Assembly: GCA_029961685.1 (NCBI GenBank) | Contig: JARWKL010000008.1 | Location: 29,637,619-29,701,618, forward strand | DNA: 64,000 bases | Reading direction: 5' to 3' | Source of the DNA: Aristolochia californica | Lineage: Eukaryota; Streptophyta; Magnoliopsida; Piperales; Aristolochiaceae | In this document: in pieces, positions 38,201 to 50,057 of the stretch | Layout of the letters: every line of letters starts with the position of its first letter | Position numbering within the stretch: the stretch's first letter is position 1 | The notes under the pieces: generated by a model | Told to the model about the DNA's origin: nothing | The model's database searches: none | What the model saw: only the letters and a program-made list of their open reading frames with translations | Program-made: the position numbers and the translations under genes

Positions 38201-39965
38201 TAAAAACATGCATAGAAAAATCTCTTTCTTATAAAATTTTGAGCTATTAGCGTTGAACTAGTGGAATTTCAAAAACTTGGATAAAAAAACTTTTGTGTTA
38301 ATTTTATGTGTGTGAATAAATTTTCTTTACTTAAATTAGTTATTGCTTGAAATTTTTTCCATACATAAACTCTAAAATTCTCATTATTGTGAGATCTATT
38401 TGTCTTTTATCTCTTTTGTTGTTTATGAGATGAAGGGAAAGTGAAAGCACATGTTTTGATTTAAGAAAAAAGTTTACATCTAAAATGGAAATGCACAGTG
38501 TAAAATTGTACAGAGATATAATTCCAAAAAGTGTCTGTAATTTTTAGGGATTATAAACTCTTTCTAATTTTTATGTATTAGATTCTGCAATCGTCGGGAA
38601 AAGGGTGAGGCGGGGGAATTTTATGTGAGTGTTGACTCCCAATCATTAAGTCATTCCTTAAAAAAATATAGCCCGTTACACAAGATAAATCACTTTATAA
38701 TATTCTATGATAGTTAGGACAATTTTTTTAATGGGAAAAATAATGGTTAGTTTGAATTGGGTACATATCCCAGGGCACGTTCACTTTGGAATTTAATGGT
38801 ATTCTCTTTAAAAGGATTGGATCTATAGGTCATTTACATCTTTAACAAGTTTCAAGCATGCATATCCATTTTTAAAAACATGCGGAGAAAAGTCTCCTTC
38901 TTATAAAATTGATCTATTAGGGTTGAACTAGTGGAATTTCCTGAACTTGGATAGCAAAAGTTTTTTGTTCATTTGTGGTGTGTGAATTAATTTTCTTTAC
39001 TTACATTTATTATTTCTTTAAATTCTTTCCATACATAAACTCTAAAATTTTCACTTTGTTTTGATCTATTTGCCTTTTATCACTTTTTTTGTTTACGGGA
39101 TGAAGGAAAAATGGAAACTCAAGTTAATTTAAGAAAAAAGTATACATCTAAAATGGAAATGCACAATGCACAAATGTAGAGAGAGATAATTCCAAAAAGT
39201 GTCAGTAATTTTTTGGGATTGTAAACTCTTTTTAGTTTTTATATATTTGGTTCTACAAACGTCGGGAAATGGGGGAGGCGGGGAATTTTTAGCTGACTGT
39301 TGACTCCCAATCCACATGTCATTCCTCACAAAAAAAAGCCCGTTTAGCATGATAATTTACTTTAAAATCATCTATGATTGTTAGGTAAGCTTTTTGTAAA
39401 TGATTAAAATAATGACTTGTTTGACTCAGGTAAGTATCCCACCACACGTTCACTAGGGAATTTAATATTATTCTCTTTAAAAGGTTTGGATCCATAGGTC
39501 ATTTGATTCTTTAACATGTTTTAAGCATGGATATCCATTTTTTAAAACATGCGTTGAAAAATCTCTTTCTTGTAAAATTCTAAGCTAGTAGGGTTGATTC
39601 TGTGGAATTTGCCAAACTTGGACAACAAAACTTTTGTGTTCATTTGTGGTGTGTGAATAAATTATCTTTACTTACATTTGTTATTGCTTTAAATTCTTTC
39701 CATTAATAAACTCTAAAATTTTAATTTTGTTGTGATCTATTTGCTTTTTATCTCTTTTTATGTTTACGAGATGAAGGGAAAGTGAAAACACAAACTTTTT
39801 TTAAGAAAAAGGTATATATCTAAAATGGAAGTGCACAATGCACAAATATAGAGAGAGTAATTCGAAAAACTGTCTATAATTTTTAGGAATTGTAAAGTCA
39901 TTTTAGTTTTTATATTTCATGTTCTGGAATCGTTGGGAAAAGGGGGAGGCGGGGGATTATGAACT
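35271..39965 (+). repeat. 7-mer HOR unit 2, full length (~4.70 kb)
   Basis: This is the only complete unit. Landmarks are A 35271, B 35941, C 36600, D 37275, E 37954, F 38627 and G 39295, with the next A at 39966. All seven monomers are 659-679 bp. G is marked by ATTTGGTTCTACAAACGTCG and GGGAATTTTTAGCTGACTG. The end of F carries GGATGAAGGAAAAATGGAAAC, and the end of G carries GAAAACACAAAC and GATTATGAACT. Offsets to unit 3 are constant near 4.69-4.70 kb for A to E, which defines the higher-order period. Confidence 0.9.
37589..37609 (+). repeat. Telomere-type repeat inside D monomer, unit 2
   Basis: The heptamers are TTTAGGG, TGTAGGG and TTTAGGT; the last has lost its final G. They are followed by TCAATAAAT and a near-normal remainder of the monomer, including the GTGGTCGGTCAATAAATTC phrase that is typical of D copies. 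The context is identical to unit 1: after GAATTAGTAGAA. Confidence 0.9.
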
Positions 39966-42900
39966 TAGTGTTGACTCTGAATCCATAAGTAATTCTATAA
40001 AAAAGTATAGCCCGTTACGCATGATAAATCACTTCACAATCATCTATGATCGTTAGGTCAGCTTTTTGTAAATAGGCAAAATAATGGCTTGTTTGACTCG
40101 GGCAAATATCCTACCGCACGTTCACTTGGGAATTTATTGTTATTATCTTTAAAATGTTTGGATCCTTAGGTCATTTGCATCTTTAATATGTTTCAAGCAT
40201 GCATATCAATTTTTTAAAACATGTGTAGGAAAATCTCTTTCTTATAAAATTCCGAGATATTAGGGTTGAACTAGTTGAATTTCCAAAACTATGATAACAA
40301 AACTTTTGGGTTCATTTGTGGTGTGTGAATAAATTTTCTTTACTTACATTTAGTATTTCTTTAAAGTCTTTTCATACTTAAACTCTAAAATTTTCATTTT
40401 GTTGTGATCTTTTTGCCTTTTCTCTCTTTTTTTTTCGAGATAAAGGGAAAGTGAAAACTTAATTTTTGTTTTAAGAAAAAAGTATATATCTAAAATGGAA
40501 ATACCCAATTCACAAATGTAGAGAGTGATAATTCAAAAAATTTTCTGTAATTCTTAGAGATTATAAACACTTTTTAGTTTTTATATATCAGGTTTTGCGA
40601 TTGTCGAGAAAAGGGGGAGGCTGGGGATTTTTTACTCAGTCTTGACTCCCAATCCATAAGTCATTACTTAAAAAAATATAGCCCATTACACATGATAAAT
40701 CTCTTTACATTATTTTATGGTCGTTAGGTCAGCTTTATGTAAATGGGCAAAATAATGGCTTTTGTGACTCTGGTAAATATCCCACCGCACATTCACTTGG
40801 GAATTTAATGTTATTCTCTTTAAATGGTTTGGATCCATAGGTCTTTGCATCTTTAATATGTTTCAAGCATGCATATCCAATTTTTAAAACATGTGTAGAA
40901 AAATCTCTCCCTTATCAAATTCCGAACTATTAGAGTTGAACTAGTGAAATTTTCCAAACTAAGATAACAAAACTTTTGTGTTCATTTAAATTTTCTTTAC
41001 TTACATTTGTTACTGCTTTAAATTCTTTCTATACATAAACTCTAAAATTTTCATTTTGTCGTGATCTATTTGCCTTTTATCTCTTTTTTTGTTTTATGAG
41101 ATGAAGGGAAAGTGAAAACTCAAGTTTTTATTTAAGAAAAAAGTATTCAACTAAAATGAAAATGCACAATGCACAAAAGTAGAGAGAAAAAAATTCAAAA
41201 AAATGTCTGTAATTTTTAGGGATTGTGAACTCTTTTTAGTTTTTATATATCAGTTTCTAACATCGTCTGGAAAAGGGGAAGGTGGGGGATTTTTAACTAA
41301 GTGTTGACTCCCAATCTATAATTCATTCCTTACCAAAATATATCCCGTTACGCATGATAAATCAATTTACAATCATCTATGATCGTTAGATCACGTTTTT
41401 GTAAATGGGTAAAATAATCGCTAGTTTGAATCGGATAAATATCCAACCACACGTTTACTTGGGACTTTAATATTATTCTCTTTAAAAGGTTTGGATCCAT
41501 AGGTCATTTGCTTCTTTAAAATGTTCCAAGCATGCATATCCATTTTTTAAAACAAGTGTAGAAAAATCTCTTTCTTATAAAATTTCAAGCTATAAGGGTT
41601 GAACTAGTGGAATTTTCCATAACTTAGATAACAAAACGTTTGTGTACATTTGTGGTGTGTGAATAAATTTTATATACTTAAAATTTTCATTTCTTTAAAT
41701 TACTTCCACACATCAACTCTAAAATTTTCATTTTGTTGTGATCTATTTGCCTTTTATCTCTCTCTCTTTTTTTTTTACGATATGAAGGGAAACTGAAAAC
41801 TGTAATTTTGATTTAAGAAAAAAGTATACATCTAAAATGGGAATGCATAATGCACAAACGTAGAGAGAGATAATTCCAAAAAGTGTCTATAATTTTTAGG
41901 GATTGTAAATTATTTTTAGTTTTTATATATCAGTTTCTACGATCTTCAAAAAAAGGGGGTGGTAGGGGATTTTTAACTGAGTATTGACTCCCAATCCATA
42001 AGTCATTCCTTACAAAAAGATAGCCCATTACGCATTATAAATCAATTTACAATCATCTATGATCGTTAGGTCAGCTTTTTGTAAATGGGCAAAAAAATGG
42101 CTTATTTGACTTGGGTAAATATCCCACCGCACATTCACTTGGGAATTTAATTTTATTCTCTTTAAAAGGTTTGGATTCATAGGTCATTTGCATCTTTAAC
42201 ATGTTTCAAGAATGCATATCACTTTTTTAAAACATGTGTAAAAAAATCTCTTCCATATAAAATTCAGAGCTATTAGGGTTGAACTAGTAGAATTTAGGGT
42301 TTAGGGTTTAGGGTCAATAAATTTTTGTGTTCATTTGTGGTCTGTCAATAAATTCTCTTTACTTACATTTTTATTGCTTTAAATTCTTTCCATACATAAA
42401 CTCAAAAATTTTAATTTTATTGTGATCTATTAGCGTTTTATCTCTTTTTTTGTTTATGAGATGAAGAGAAAGTGAAAACTCAAATTTTGATTTAGAAAAA
42501 AGTATACATTTGAAATAAAAATGCAGAATGCGCAAATGTAGAGAGAGAGATTTCCAAAAAGTGTATGTAATTTTTAGGGATTGTAAACTCTTTTTAGTTT
42601 TTATATATCAGGTTCTGCATTCGCCAAGAAAAGGGGGAGGCGGGGGATTTTTAACTGAGTGTTGACTCCCAATCCATAAGTCATTCCTTACCGAAATATA
42701 GCCCATTACGCATTAGAACTCAATTTACAATCATCTATGATCGTTATGTCAGCTTTTCATAAATGTCAAAATAATGGCTTGTTTGACTCCGGCAAGGATC
42801 ACACCGCACATTCACTTGGGAATTTAATGTTATTCTCTTTAAAAGGTTTGGATCCATAGGTCATTTGCATCTTTAACATGTTTCAAGCATGCATATCCAT

Positions 42901-43480
42901 TTTTAAAAACATGCGTAGAAAAATCTCTTTCGTATAAAATTTTGAGCTATTAGGGTTGAACTAGTGGAATTGCCAAAACTTGGATAAAAAAACTTTTGTG
43001 TTAATTTTTGGTGTGTGAATAAATTTTCTTTACTTACATTAGTTTTGCTTTAAATATTTTTTTTATACATAAACTCTAAAATTTTCATTATTGTGAGATC
43101 TATTTGTCTTTTATCTCTTTTGTTGTTTACGAGATGAAGGGAAAGTGAAAGCACATGTTTTGATTTAAGAAAAAAGTGTACATCTAAAATGGAAATGCAC
43201 AGTGTAAAATTGAACAGAGATATAATTCCAAAAAGTATCTATAATTTTTAGGGATTATAAACTCTTTCTAGTTTTTATGTATCAGATTCAGCAATCGTCG
43301 GGAAAAGGGTGAGGCGGGGAAATTTTATGTGAGTGTTGACTCCCAATCATTAAGTCATTCTTTAAAAAAATATATCCCATTACGCAAGATAAATCACTTT
43401 ATAATATTCTATGATCGTTAGGACAATTTTTTTAACGGGAAAAATAATGGCTAGTTTGAATTGGGTAAATATCCCACGGC
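39966..43480 (+). repeat. 7-mer HOR unit 3 (A-B-C-D-E-F/B)
   Basis: Landmarks are A 39966, B 40637, C 41299, D 41979, E 42657 and F 43331. The order and markers are those of unit 2. F is abandoned about 150 bp in. After CCCACGGCA, where intact F reads TTCACTTTGGAATTTAATGG, this copy reads TTCACTTGGGAATTTAATG and then B markers (CTTTAAATGG, AGGTCTTTGCATC, CTTTAATATG). The switch lies within about 43478-43495. The rest of F, all of G and A, and the start of B are skipped, a loss of three monomers (spacing 2.69 kb instead of 4.70 kb between like monomers). Confidence 0.88.
42293..42313 (+). repeat. Perfect (TTTAGGG)3 inside D monomer, unit 3
   Basis: Three exact Arabidopsis-type telomere heptamers occur in tandem, then TCAATAAATTTTTG. 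This is the only D copy in which the middle unit is TTTAGGG rather than TGTAGGG. It could be the ancestral state or a later homogenisation of the three units. The flanks (GAACTAGTAGAA upstream, GTGGTCTGTCAATAAATTC downstream) match the other D copies. Confidence 0.95.
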
Positions 43481-46400
43481 ATGTTCACTTGGGAATTTAA
43501 TGTTATTCTCTTTAAATGGTTTGGATCCATAGGTCTTTGCATCTTTAATATGTTTCAAGCATGCATATCCATTTTTTAAAACATGTGTAGAAAAATCTCT
43601 TCCTTATCAAATTCCGAGCTATTAGAGTAGAACTAGTGGAATTTCCCAAACTAAGATAACAAAACATTTGTGTTCATGTAAATTTTTTTACTTACATTTG
43701 TTATTGCTTTAAATTCTTTCTATACATAAACTCTAAAATTTTCATTGTGTCGTGATCTATTTGCCTTTTTTCTCTTTTTTTTGTTTTATGAGATGAAGGG
43801 AAAGTGAAAACTCAAGTTTTTATTTAAGAAAAAATTATTCAACTAAAATGGAAATGCACAATGCACAAAACTAGAGAGAAAAAATTCAAAAAAATGTCTA
43901 TAATTTTTAGGGATTGTGAACTCTTTTTATTTTTTATATATCAGTTTCTGAAATCGTCTGGAAAAGGGGAAGGTGGGGGATTTTTAACTAAGTGTTGACT
44001 CCCGATCTATAATTCATTCCTTTCAAAAATATATCCCATTACGCATGACTAATCACTTTACAATCATCTATGATCGTTAGATCACCTTTTTGTAAATGGG
44101 CAAAATAATCGCTTGTTTGACTCGGATAAATATCCAACCGCACGTTCACTTGGGAATTTAATGTTATTCTCTTTAAAAGGTTTGGATCCATAGGTCATTT
44201 GCATCTTTAACATGTTCCAATCATGCATATCTATTTTTTAAAACAAGTGTAGAAAAATCTCTTTCTTATAAAATTCCAAGCTATTAGGGTTGAACTAGTG
44301 GAATTTTCCATAACTTAGATAACAAAACGTTTGTGTACAATTGTGGTGTGTGAATAAATTCAATTTACTTACATTTGTCATTTCTTTAAATTATTTCCAC
44401 ACATCAACTCTAAAATTTTCATTTTGTTGTCATCTATTTGCCTTTTATCTCTCTTTTTCTTTACGATATGAAGGGAAACTGAAGACTCTAGTGTTGATTT
44501 AAGAAAAAAGTATACATCTAAAATGGGAATGCATAATGCACAAACTTAGAGAGAGATAAATCCCAAAAGTGTCTATAATTTTTAGGGATTGTAAATTTTT
44601 TTTAGTTTTTATATATCAATTTCTACGATCTTCAAAAAAAGAGGGTGGCAGGGGATTTTTAACTGAGTATTGACTCCCAATCCATAAGTCATTCCTTACA
44701 AAAATATAGCCCATTACGCATTATAAATCACTTTACAATCATCTATGATCGTTAGGTCAGCTTTTTGTAAATGGGTAAAAAATTGGCTTATTTGACTCGG
44801 GTAAATATCCCAACGCACATTCACTTGGGAATTTAATTTTATTATCTTTAAAAGGTTTGGATCCATAGGTCATTTGCATCTTTAACATGTTTCAAGAATG
44901 CATATCCAATTTTAAAAACATGTGTAGAAAAATCTCTTTCATATAAAATTCCGAGCTATTAGGGTTGAATTAGTAGAATTTAGGGTGTAGGGTTTAGGGT
45001 CAATAAATTTTTGTGTTCATTTGTGGTCGGTCAATAAATTCTGTTGACTTACATTTTTATTGATTTAAAATATTTCCATACAGAAACTCTAAAAATTTAA
45101 TTTTATTGTGATCTATTTGCCTTTCATCTCTTTTTTCGTTTACGAGATGAAGGAAAAGTGAAAACTCAAATTTTGATTTAAGAAAAAAGTATACATCTGA
45201 AATGAAAATGCAGAATGCACAAATGTAGAGAGAGAGAGATTTCCAAAAAGTGTATGTAATTTTTAGGGATTTTAAAATCTTTTTAGTTTTTATATATCAG
45301 GTTCTGCATTCGCCAAGAAAAGGGGGAGGTGGGGGATTTTTAACTGAGTGTTGACTCCCAATCCATAAGTCATTCCTTACCAAAATATAGCCCGTTACAC
45401 ATGAGAAATCACTTTACAATCATCTATGATCGTTATGTCAGCTTTTCTTAAATCGCAAAATAATGGCTTGTTTGACTCCGGCAAAGATCACACCGTACGT
45501 TCACTTGGAAATTTAATGTTATTCTCTTTAAAAGGTTTGGATCCATAGGTCATTTGCATCTTTAACATGTTTCAAGCATGCATATCCATTTTTAAAAACA
45601 TGGGTAGAAAAATATCTTTCTTATAAAATTTCGAGCTATTAGCGTTGAACTAGTGGAATTTCAAAAACTTGGATAAAAAAACTTTTGTGTTAATTTTATG
45701 TGTGTAAATAAAATTTCTTTACTTACATTAGTTATTGCTTGAAATTCTTTCCATACATAAACTCTAAAATTTTCATTATTGTGAGATCTATTTGTCTTTT
45801 ATCTCCTTTTTTGTTTATGAGATGAAGGGAGAGTGAAAGCACATGTTTTGATTTAAGAAAAAAGTTTACATCTAAAATGGAAATGCATAGTGTAAAATTG
45901 TACAGAGATATAATTCCAAAAAGTGTCTGTAAATTTTAGGGATTATAAACTCTTTCTAGTTTTTATTTATCAGATTCTGCAATCGTCAGGAAAAGGGTGA
46001 GGCGGGGGAATTTTATGTGAGTGTTGACTCCCAATCATTAAGTCATTCCTTAAAAAAATATAGCCGTTTACACAAGATAAATCACTTTATAATATATTCT
46101 ATGATCGTTTGGACAATTTTTTTAATGGGAAAAATAATGGTTAGTTTGAATTGGGTAAATATCCCACGGCACGTTCACTTTGGAATTTAATGGTATTCTC
46201 TTTAAAAGGATTGGATCTATAGGTCATTTACATCTTTAACAAGTTTCAAGCATGCATATCCATTTTTAAAAACATGGGGAGTAAAGTCTCCTTCTTATAA
46301 AATTTTGAGCTATTAGGGTTGAACTAGTGGAATTTCCTAAACTTGGATAACAAAAGTTTTGTGTTCATTTGTGGTGTGTGAATTAATTTTCTTTACTTAC

Positions 46401-47362
46401 ATTTATTATTTCTTTAAATTCTTTCCATACATAAACTCTAAAATTTCACTTTGTTTTGATCTATTTGCCTTTTATCACTTTTTTTGTTTACGGGATGAAG
46501 GGAAAATGGAAACTCAAGTTTTAATTTAAGAAAAAAGTATACATCTAAAATGGAAATGCACAATGCACAAATGTAGAGAGAGATAATTCCAAAAAGTGTC
46601 AGTAATTTTTGGGGATTGTAAACTCTTTTTAGTTTTTATATATTTGGTTCTACAAACGTCGGGAAATGGGGGAGGCGGGGAATTTTTAGCTGACTGTTGA
46701 CTCCCAATCCACATGTCATTCCTCATAAAAATAAGGCCCATTTAGCATGATAAATTACTTTACAATCATCTATGATCGTTAGGTCAGCTTTTTGTAAATG
46801 GGTAAAATAATGACTTGTTTGACTCAGGTAAGTATCCCACCGCACGTTCACTAGGGAATTTAATGTTATTCTCTTTAAAAGGTTTGGATCCATAGGTCAT
46901 TTGATTCTTTAACATGTTTTAAGCATGGATATCCATTTTTTAAAACATGCGTTGAAAAATCTCTTTCTTGTAAAATTCTGAGCTATTAGGGTTGATCCTG
47001 TGGAATTTGCCAAACTTGGACAACAAAACTTTTGTGTTCATTTGTGGTGTGTGAATAAATTATCTTTACTTACATTTTTTATTGCTTTAAATTCTTTCCA
47101 TTAATAAACTCTAAAATTTTAATTTTGTTGTGATCTATTCACTTTTTATCTCTTTTTTTGTTTACGAGATGAAGGGAAAGTGAAAACACAAACTTTGTTT
47201 AAGAAAAGGTATATATCTAAAATGGAAGTGCACAATGCACAAATATAGAGAGAGTAATTCGAAAAATTGTCTATAATTTTTAGGGATTGTAAAGTCATTT
47301 TAGTTTTTATGTTTCATGTTCTGGAATCATTGGGAAAAGGGGGAGGTGGGGGATTATGAACT
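43481..47362 (+). repeat. 7-mer HOR unit 4 (B-C-D-E-F-G, A missing)
   Basis: The unit begins inside the hybrid F/B monomer. Landmarks are C 43990, D 44665, E 45346, F 46019 and G 46692. F is intact here (CACGGCACGTTCACTTTGG, GGTATTCTC), and G repeats the ACAAACGTCGGGAAATGG and TAGCTGACTG markers seen at 39240-39300. Spacing from the matching C, D and E of unit 3 is 2.69 kb, and from the F and G of unit 2 about 7.39 kb. The following monomer (47363) is not a standard A, so the regular 7-mer series ends here. Confidence 0.85.
44979..44999 (+). repeat. Telomere-type repeat inside D monomer, unit 4
   Basis: TTTAGGG, TGTAGGG, TTTAGGG, followed by TCAATAAATTTTTG. The TGTAGGG middle unit is shared with the copies at 33765, 37589 and 48349. 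A little downstream, near 45226, the same monomer has an expanded GA run (GTAGAGAGAGAGAGATTTCC). Confidence 0.93.
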
Positions 47363-50057
47363 GAGTTTTGACTCCCAATCCATAAGTAATTCTATAAAAA
47401 AAATATAGTCCATTACGCATGATAAATCACTTCACAATCATCTATGATCGTTAGGTCAACATTTTGTAAATGGGCAAAATAATTGCTTGTTTGACTTGGG
47501 TAAATATCCCACCGCACATTCACTTGGGAATTTATTGTTATTCTCTTTAAAATATTTGGATCCATTGGTCATTTACATCTTTAACATGTTCTAAGCATGC
47601 ATATCCATTTTTTAAAACATGCGTAAAACAATCTCTTTCTGGTAAAATTCTGAGCTATTAGGGTTGATCTGGTGGAATTTCCAAAACTTGGATAACAAAA
47701 CTTTTGCGTTCATTTGTGGTGTGTGAATAAATTTTCTTTACTTACATTTTATATTGCTTTATATTCTTTCCTAACTTAAACTCTAAAATTTTCATTTTCG
47801 TGTGATCTATTTGCCTTTAATCTCTTTTTTTGCTTACGAGATGAAGGGAAAGTGAAAACTCAAGTTTTGATTTAAGAAAACAATGTACATCTAAAATGTA
47901 AATGCACAATGTACAAATGGAGAGATAGATAATTTGAAAAAATGTCTATAATTTTTAGGGATTTTAAAATCTCTTTAGTTTTTATATATAAGATTCTGCA
48001 ATCGTGGGGAAAAGGGGGAGGAGGGGGATTTTTAACTTAGTGTGGACTTCCAATGCATAAGTCATTCCTTACAAAATATAGCCAGTTACGCATGATAAAT
48101 CACTTGACAATCAGCTATGATTGTTAGGTCAACTTTTTGTAAATGGGAAAAATAATGGCTTGTTTGACTCGGGTAAATATCCCACCGCACATTCTCTTGA
48201 AAATTTAATGTTATTCTCTTTAAAAGGTTTGGATCCATAGGTCATTTGCATCTTATACATGTTTCAAGAATCAATATCCATTTTTTGAAACATGTGTAGA
48301 AAAATCTTTCTTATTAAATTTCGAGCTATTAGGGTTGAACTAGTAGAATTTAGGGTGTAGGGTTTAGGGTTGAGGGTCAATAAATTTTTGTGTTCATTTG
48401 TGGTTTGTCAATAAATTTTCCTTGCTTACATTTTTTTGCTTTAAATTCTTTCCATACATAAACTCTTAAATTTTAATTTTATTGTGATTTATTTGCCTTT
48501 TATCTCTTTTCTTTTTACGAAATGAAGGGAAAGTGAAAACTCAAGTTTTTATTTAAGAAAAAGTATACATCTAAAATGAAAATGAAGAATGCACAAATGT
48601 AGAGAGAGATAATTCCAAAAAGTGTCTGTAATTTTTAGGGATTGTAAACTCTTTTTAGTTTCTATATATCAGGTTCTGCAATCGTCAAGAAAAGGGGGAG
48701 GCGGGGGAATTTTAACTGATTTTTGACTCCCAATCCATAAGTCATTCCATACAAAAATATAGCCCGTTACTCATGATAAATCACTTTACAATTATCTATG
48801 ATCCTTATGTCAGCTTTTGTAAATGGCAAAATAATGGCTTGTTTGACTCTGGTAAATATCACACCGCATGTTCAATTGCGAATTTAATGTTATTCACTTT
48901 AAAAGGTTTGGATCCATCGGTCATTTGCATCTTTAACATGTTTCAAGTATGCATATCCATTTTTAAAACATGTGTAGAAAAATCTCTTTCTTATAAATTC
49001 CGAGCTAATAGGGTTGAACTAGTGGAATTTCCAAAACTTGGATAAAATAACTTTTATGTTCATTTGTGGTGTGTGAATAAATTTTCTTTACTTACATTAG
49101 TTATTTCTTTAAATTCTTTCCATACATAAACTCTAAAATTTTCAATTTGGTGAGATCTATTTGCCTTTTATCTCTTTTTTTGTTTATGAGATGAAGGGAA
49201 AGTGAAAACACAAGTTTTGATTTCATAAAAAGGTATATATCTAAAATGGAAGTGCACAATGCACAAATGTAGAGAGAGTAATTCAAAAAAGTGTATATAA
49301 TTTTAAGGTGTTGTAAACTCATTTTAATTTTTATATTTCTCGTTCTGCATTCGTCGGGAAAAGGGGGAGGTGGGGGATTGTTAACTGAGTGTTGAATCCC
49401 AATCCATCAGTCATTCTTTACAAAAATATACCCCGTTATGCATGATAAATCGCTTTACAATCATCTATGATCGTTAGGTCAGCATTTCGTAAATGGTCAA
49501 AATAATGGCTTGTTTGACTCGGGTAAATATCCCACCGCACATTCACTTGAGAATTTAATGTTATTCTCTTTAAAAGGTTTGGATCTTTAGGTCATTTGCA
49601 TCTTTAACATGTTCTAAGTATGCATATCCATTTTTTAAAACATGCGTAAAAAAATCTCTTTCTGATAAAATTCTTAGCTTCTAGGGTTGAACTAGTGGAA
49701 TATCCGAAACTTGGATAACAAAACTTTTGTGTTCATTTGTGTTGTGTGAATAAATTTTCCTTATTTACATGTTTTATTGCTTTATATTCTTTCCTAACTT
49801 AAACTCTAAAATTTTCATTTTCTTGTGATCTATTTGCCTTTTATCTCTTTTTTTGTTTACGGGATGAAGGGAAAGTGTCTCAAGTTTTTATTTAAGAAAA
49901 AAGTATAAATCTAAAATTGAAATGCTCAGTGTACAAATGTAGAGAGAGATAATTCAAAAAAGTGTCTATAATTTTTAGGGATTGTAAACTCATTTTAGTT
50001 TTTATATATTAGGTTATGCAATCATGGGGAAAAGAGGGAGCCAGGGGATTTTTAACT
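47363..50057 (+). repeat. Region 5: scrambled edge of the 7-mer HOR (X, D', E/G, X')
   Basis: Landmarks are 47363 (X), 48038 (D'), 48718 (E/G) and 49387 (X'). X and X' share CATGTTCTAAG.ATGCATATC, CATGCGTAAAA.AATC, CTTTCCTAACTTAAACTC and ATC.TGGGGAAAAG, at an offset of about 2.02 kb. D' has the telomere-type insert. The 48718 monomer starts as E (AATGGCAAAATAATGGC, TATCACACC, GTGAGATCTATTTG) and ends as G (GTGAAAACACAAG, GGTATATATC, GAAGTGCACAATGC). The change lies between about 49160 and 49210. Because G is followed by X in unit 4 and the E/G hybrid is followed by X', an exchange that carried the G-X segment along explains the order. Confidence 0.78.
48349..48376 (+). repeat. Four-unit telomere-type repeat in D' monomer
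   Basis: The heptamers are TTTAGGG, TGTAGGG, TTTAGGG and TTGAGGG, followed by TCAATAAATTTTTG. This copy has one unit more than the other four D monomers. The extra unit may reflect slippage within the heptamer run, or an older longer state trimmed elsewhere. Confidence 0.93.

Noticed and set aside
45224..45240. GA-run length changes (also 33979, 37836 and 42539) as a separate microsatellite locus
   Set aside because: The run is part of the monomer (GTAGAGAGAGATA). It varies by one or two dinucleotides only, mainly in the D/E part of the 7-mer.
33765..48376. A true chromosome end or interstitial telomere tract
   Set aside because: Only three or four heptamers occur at each site, always inside the same monomer type and followed by ordinary satellite. 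These are embedded variants, not a telomere.
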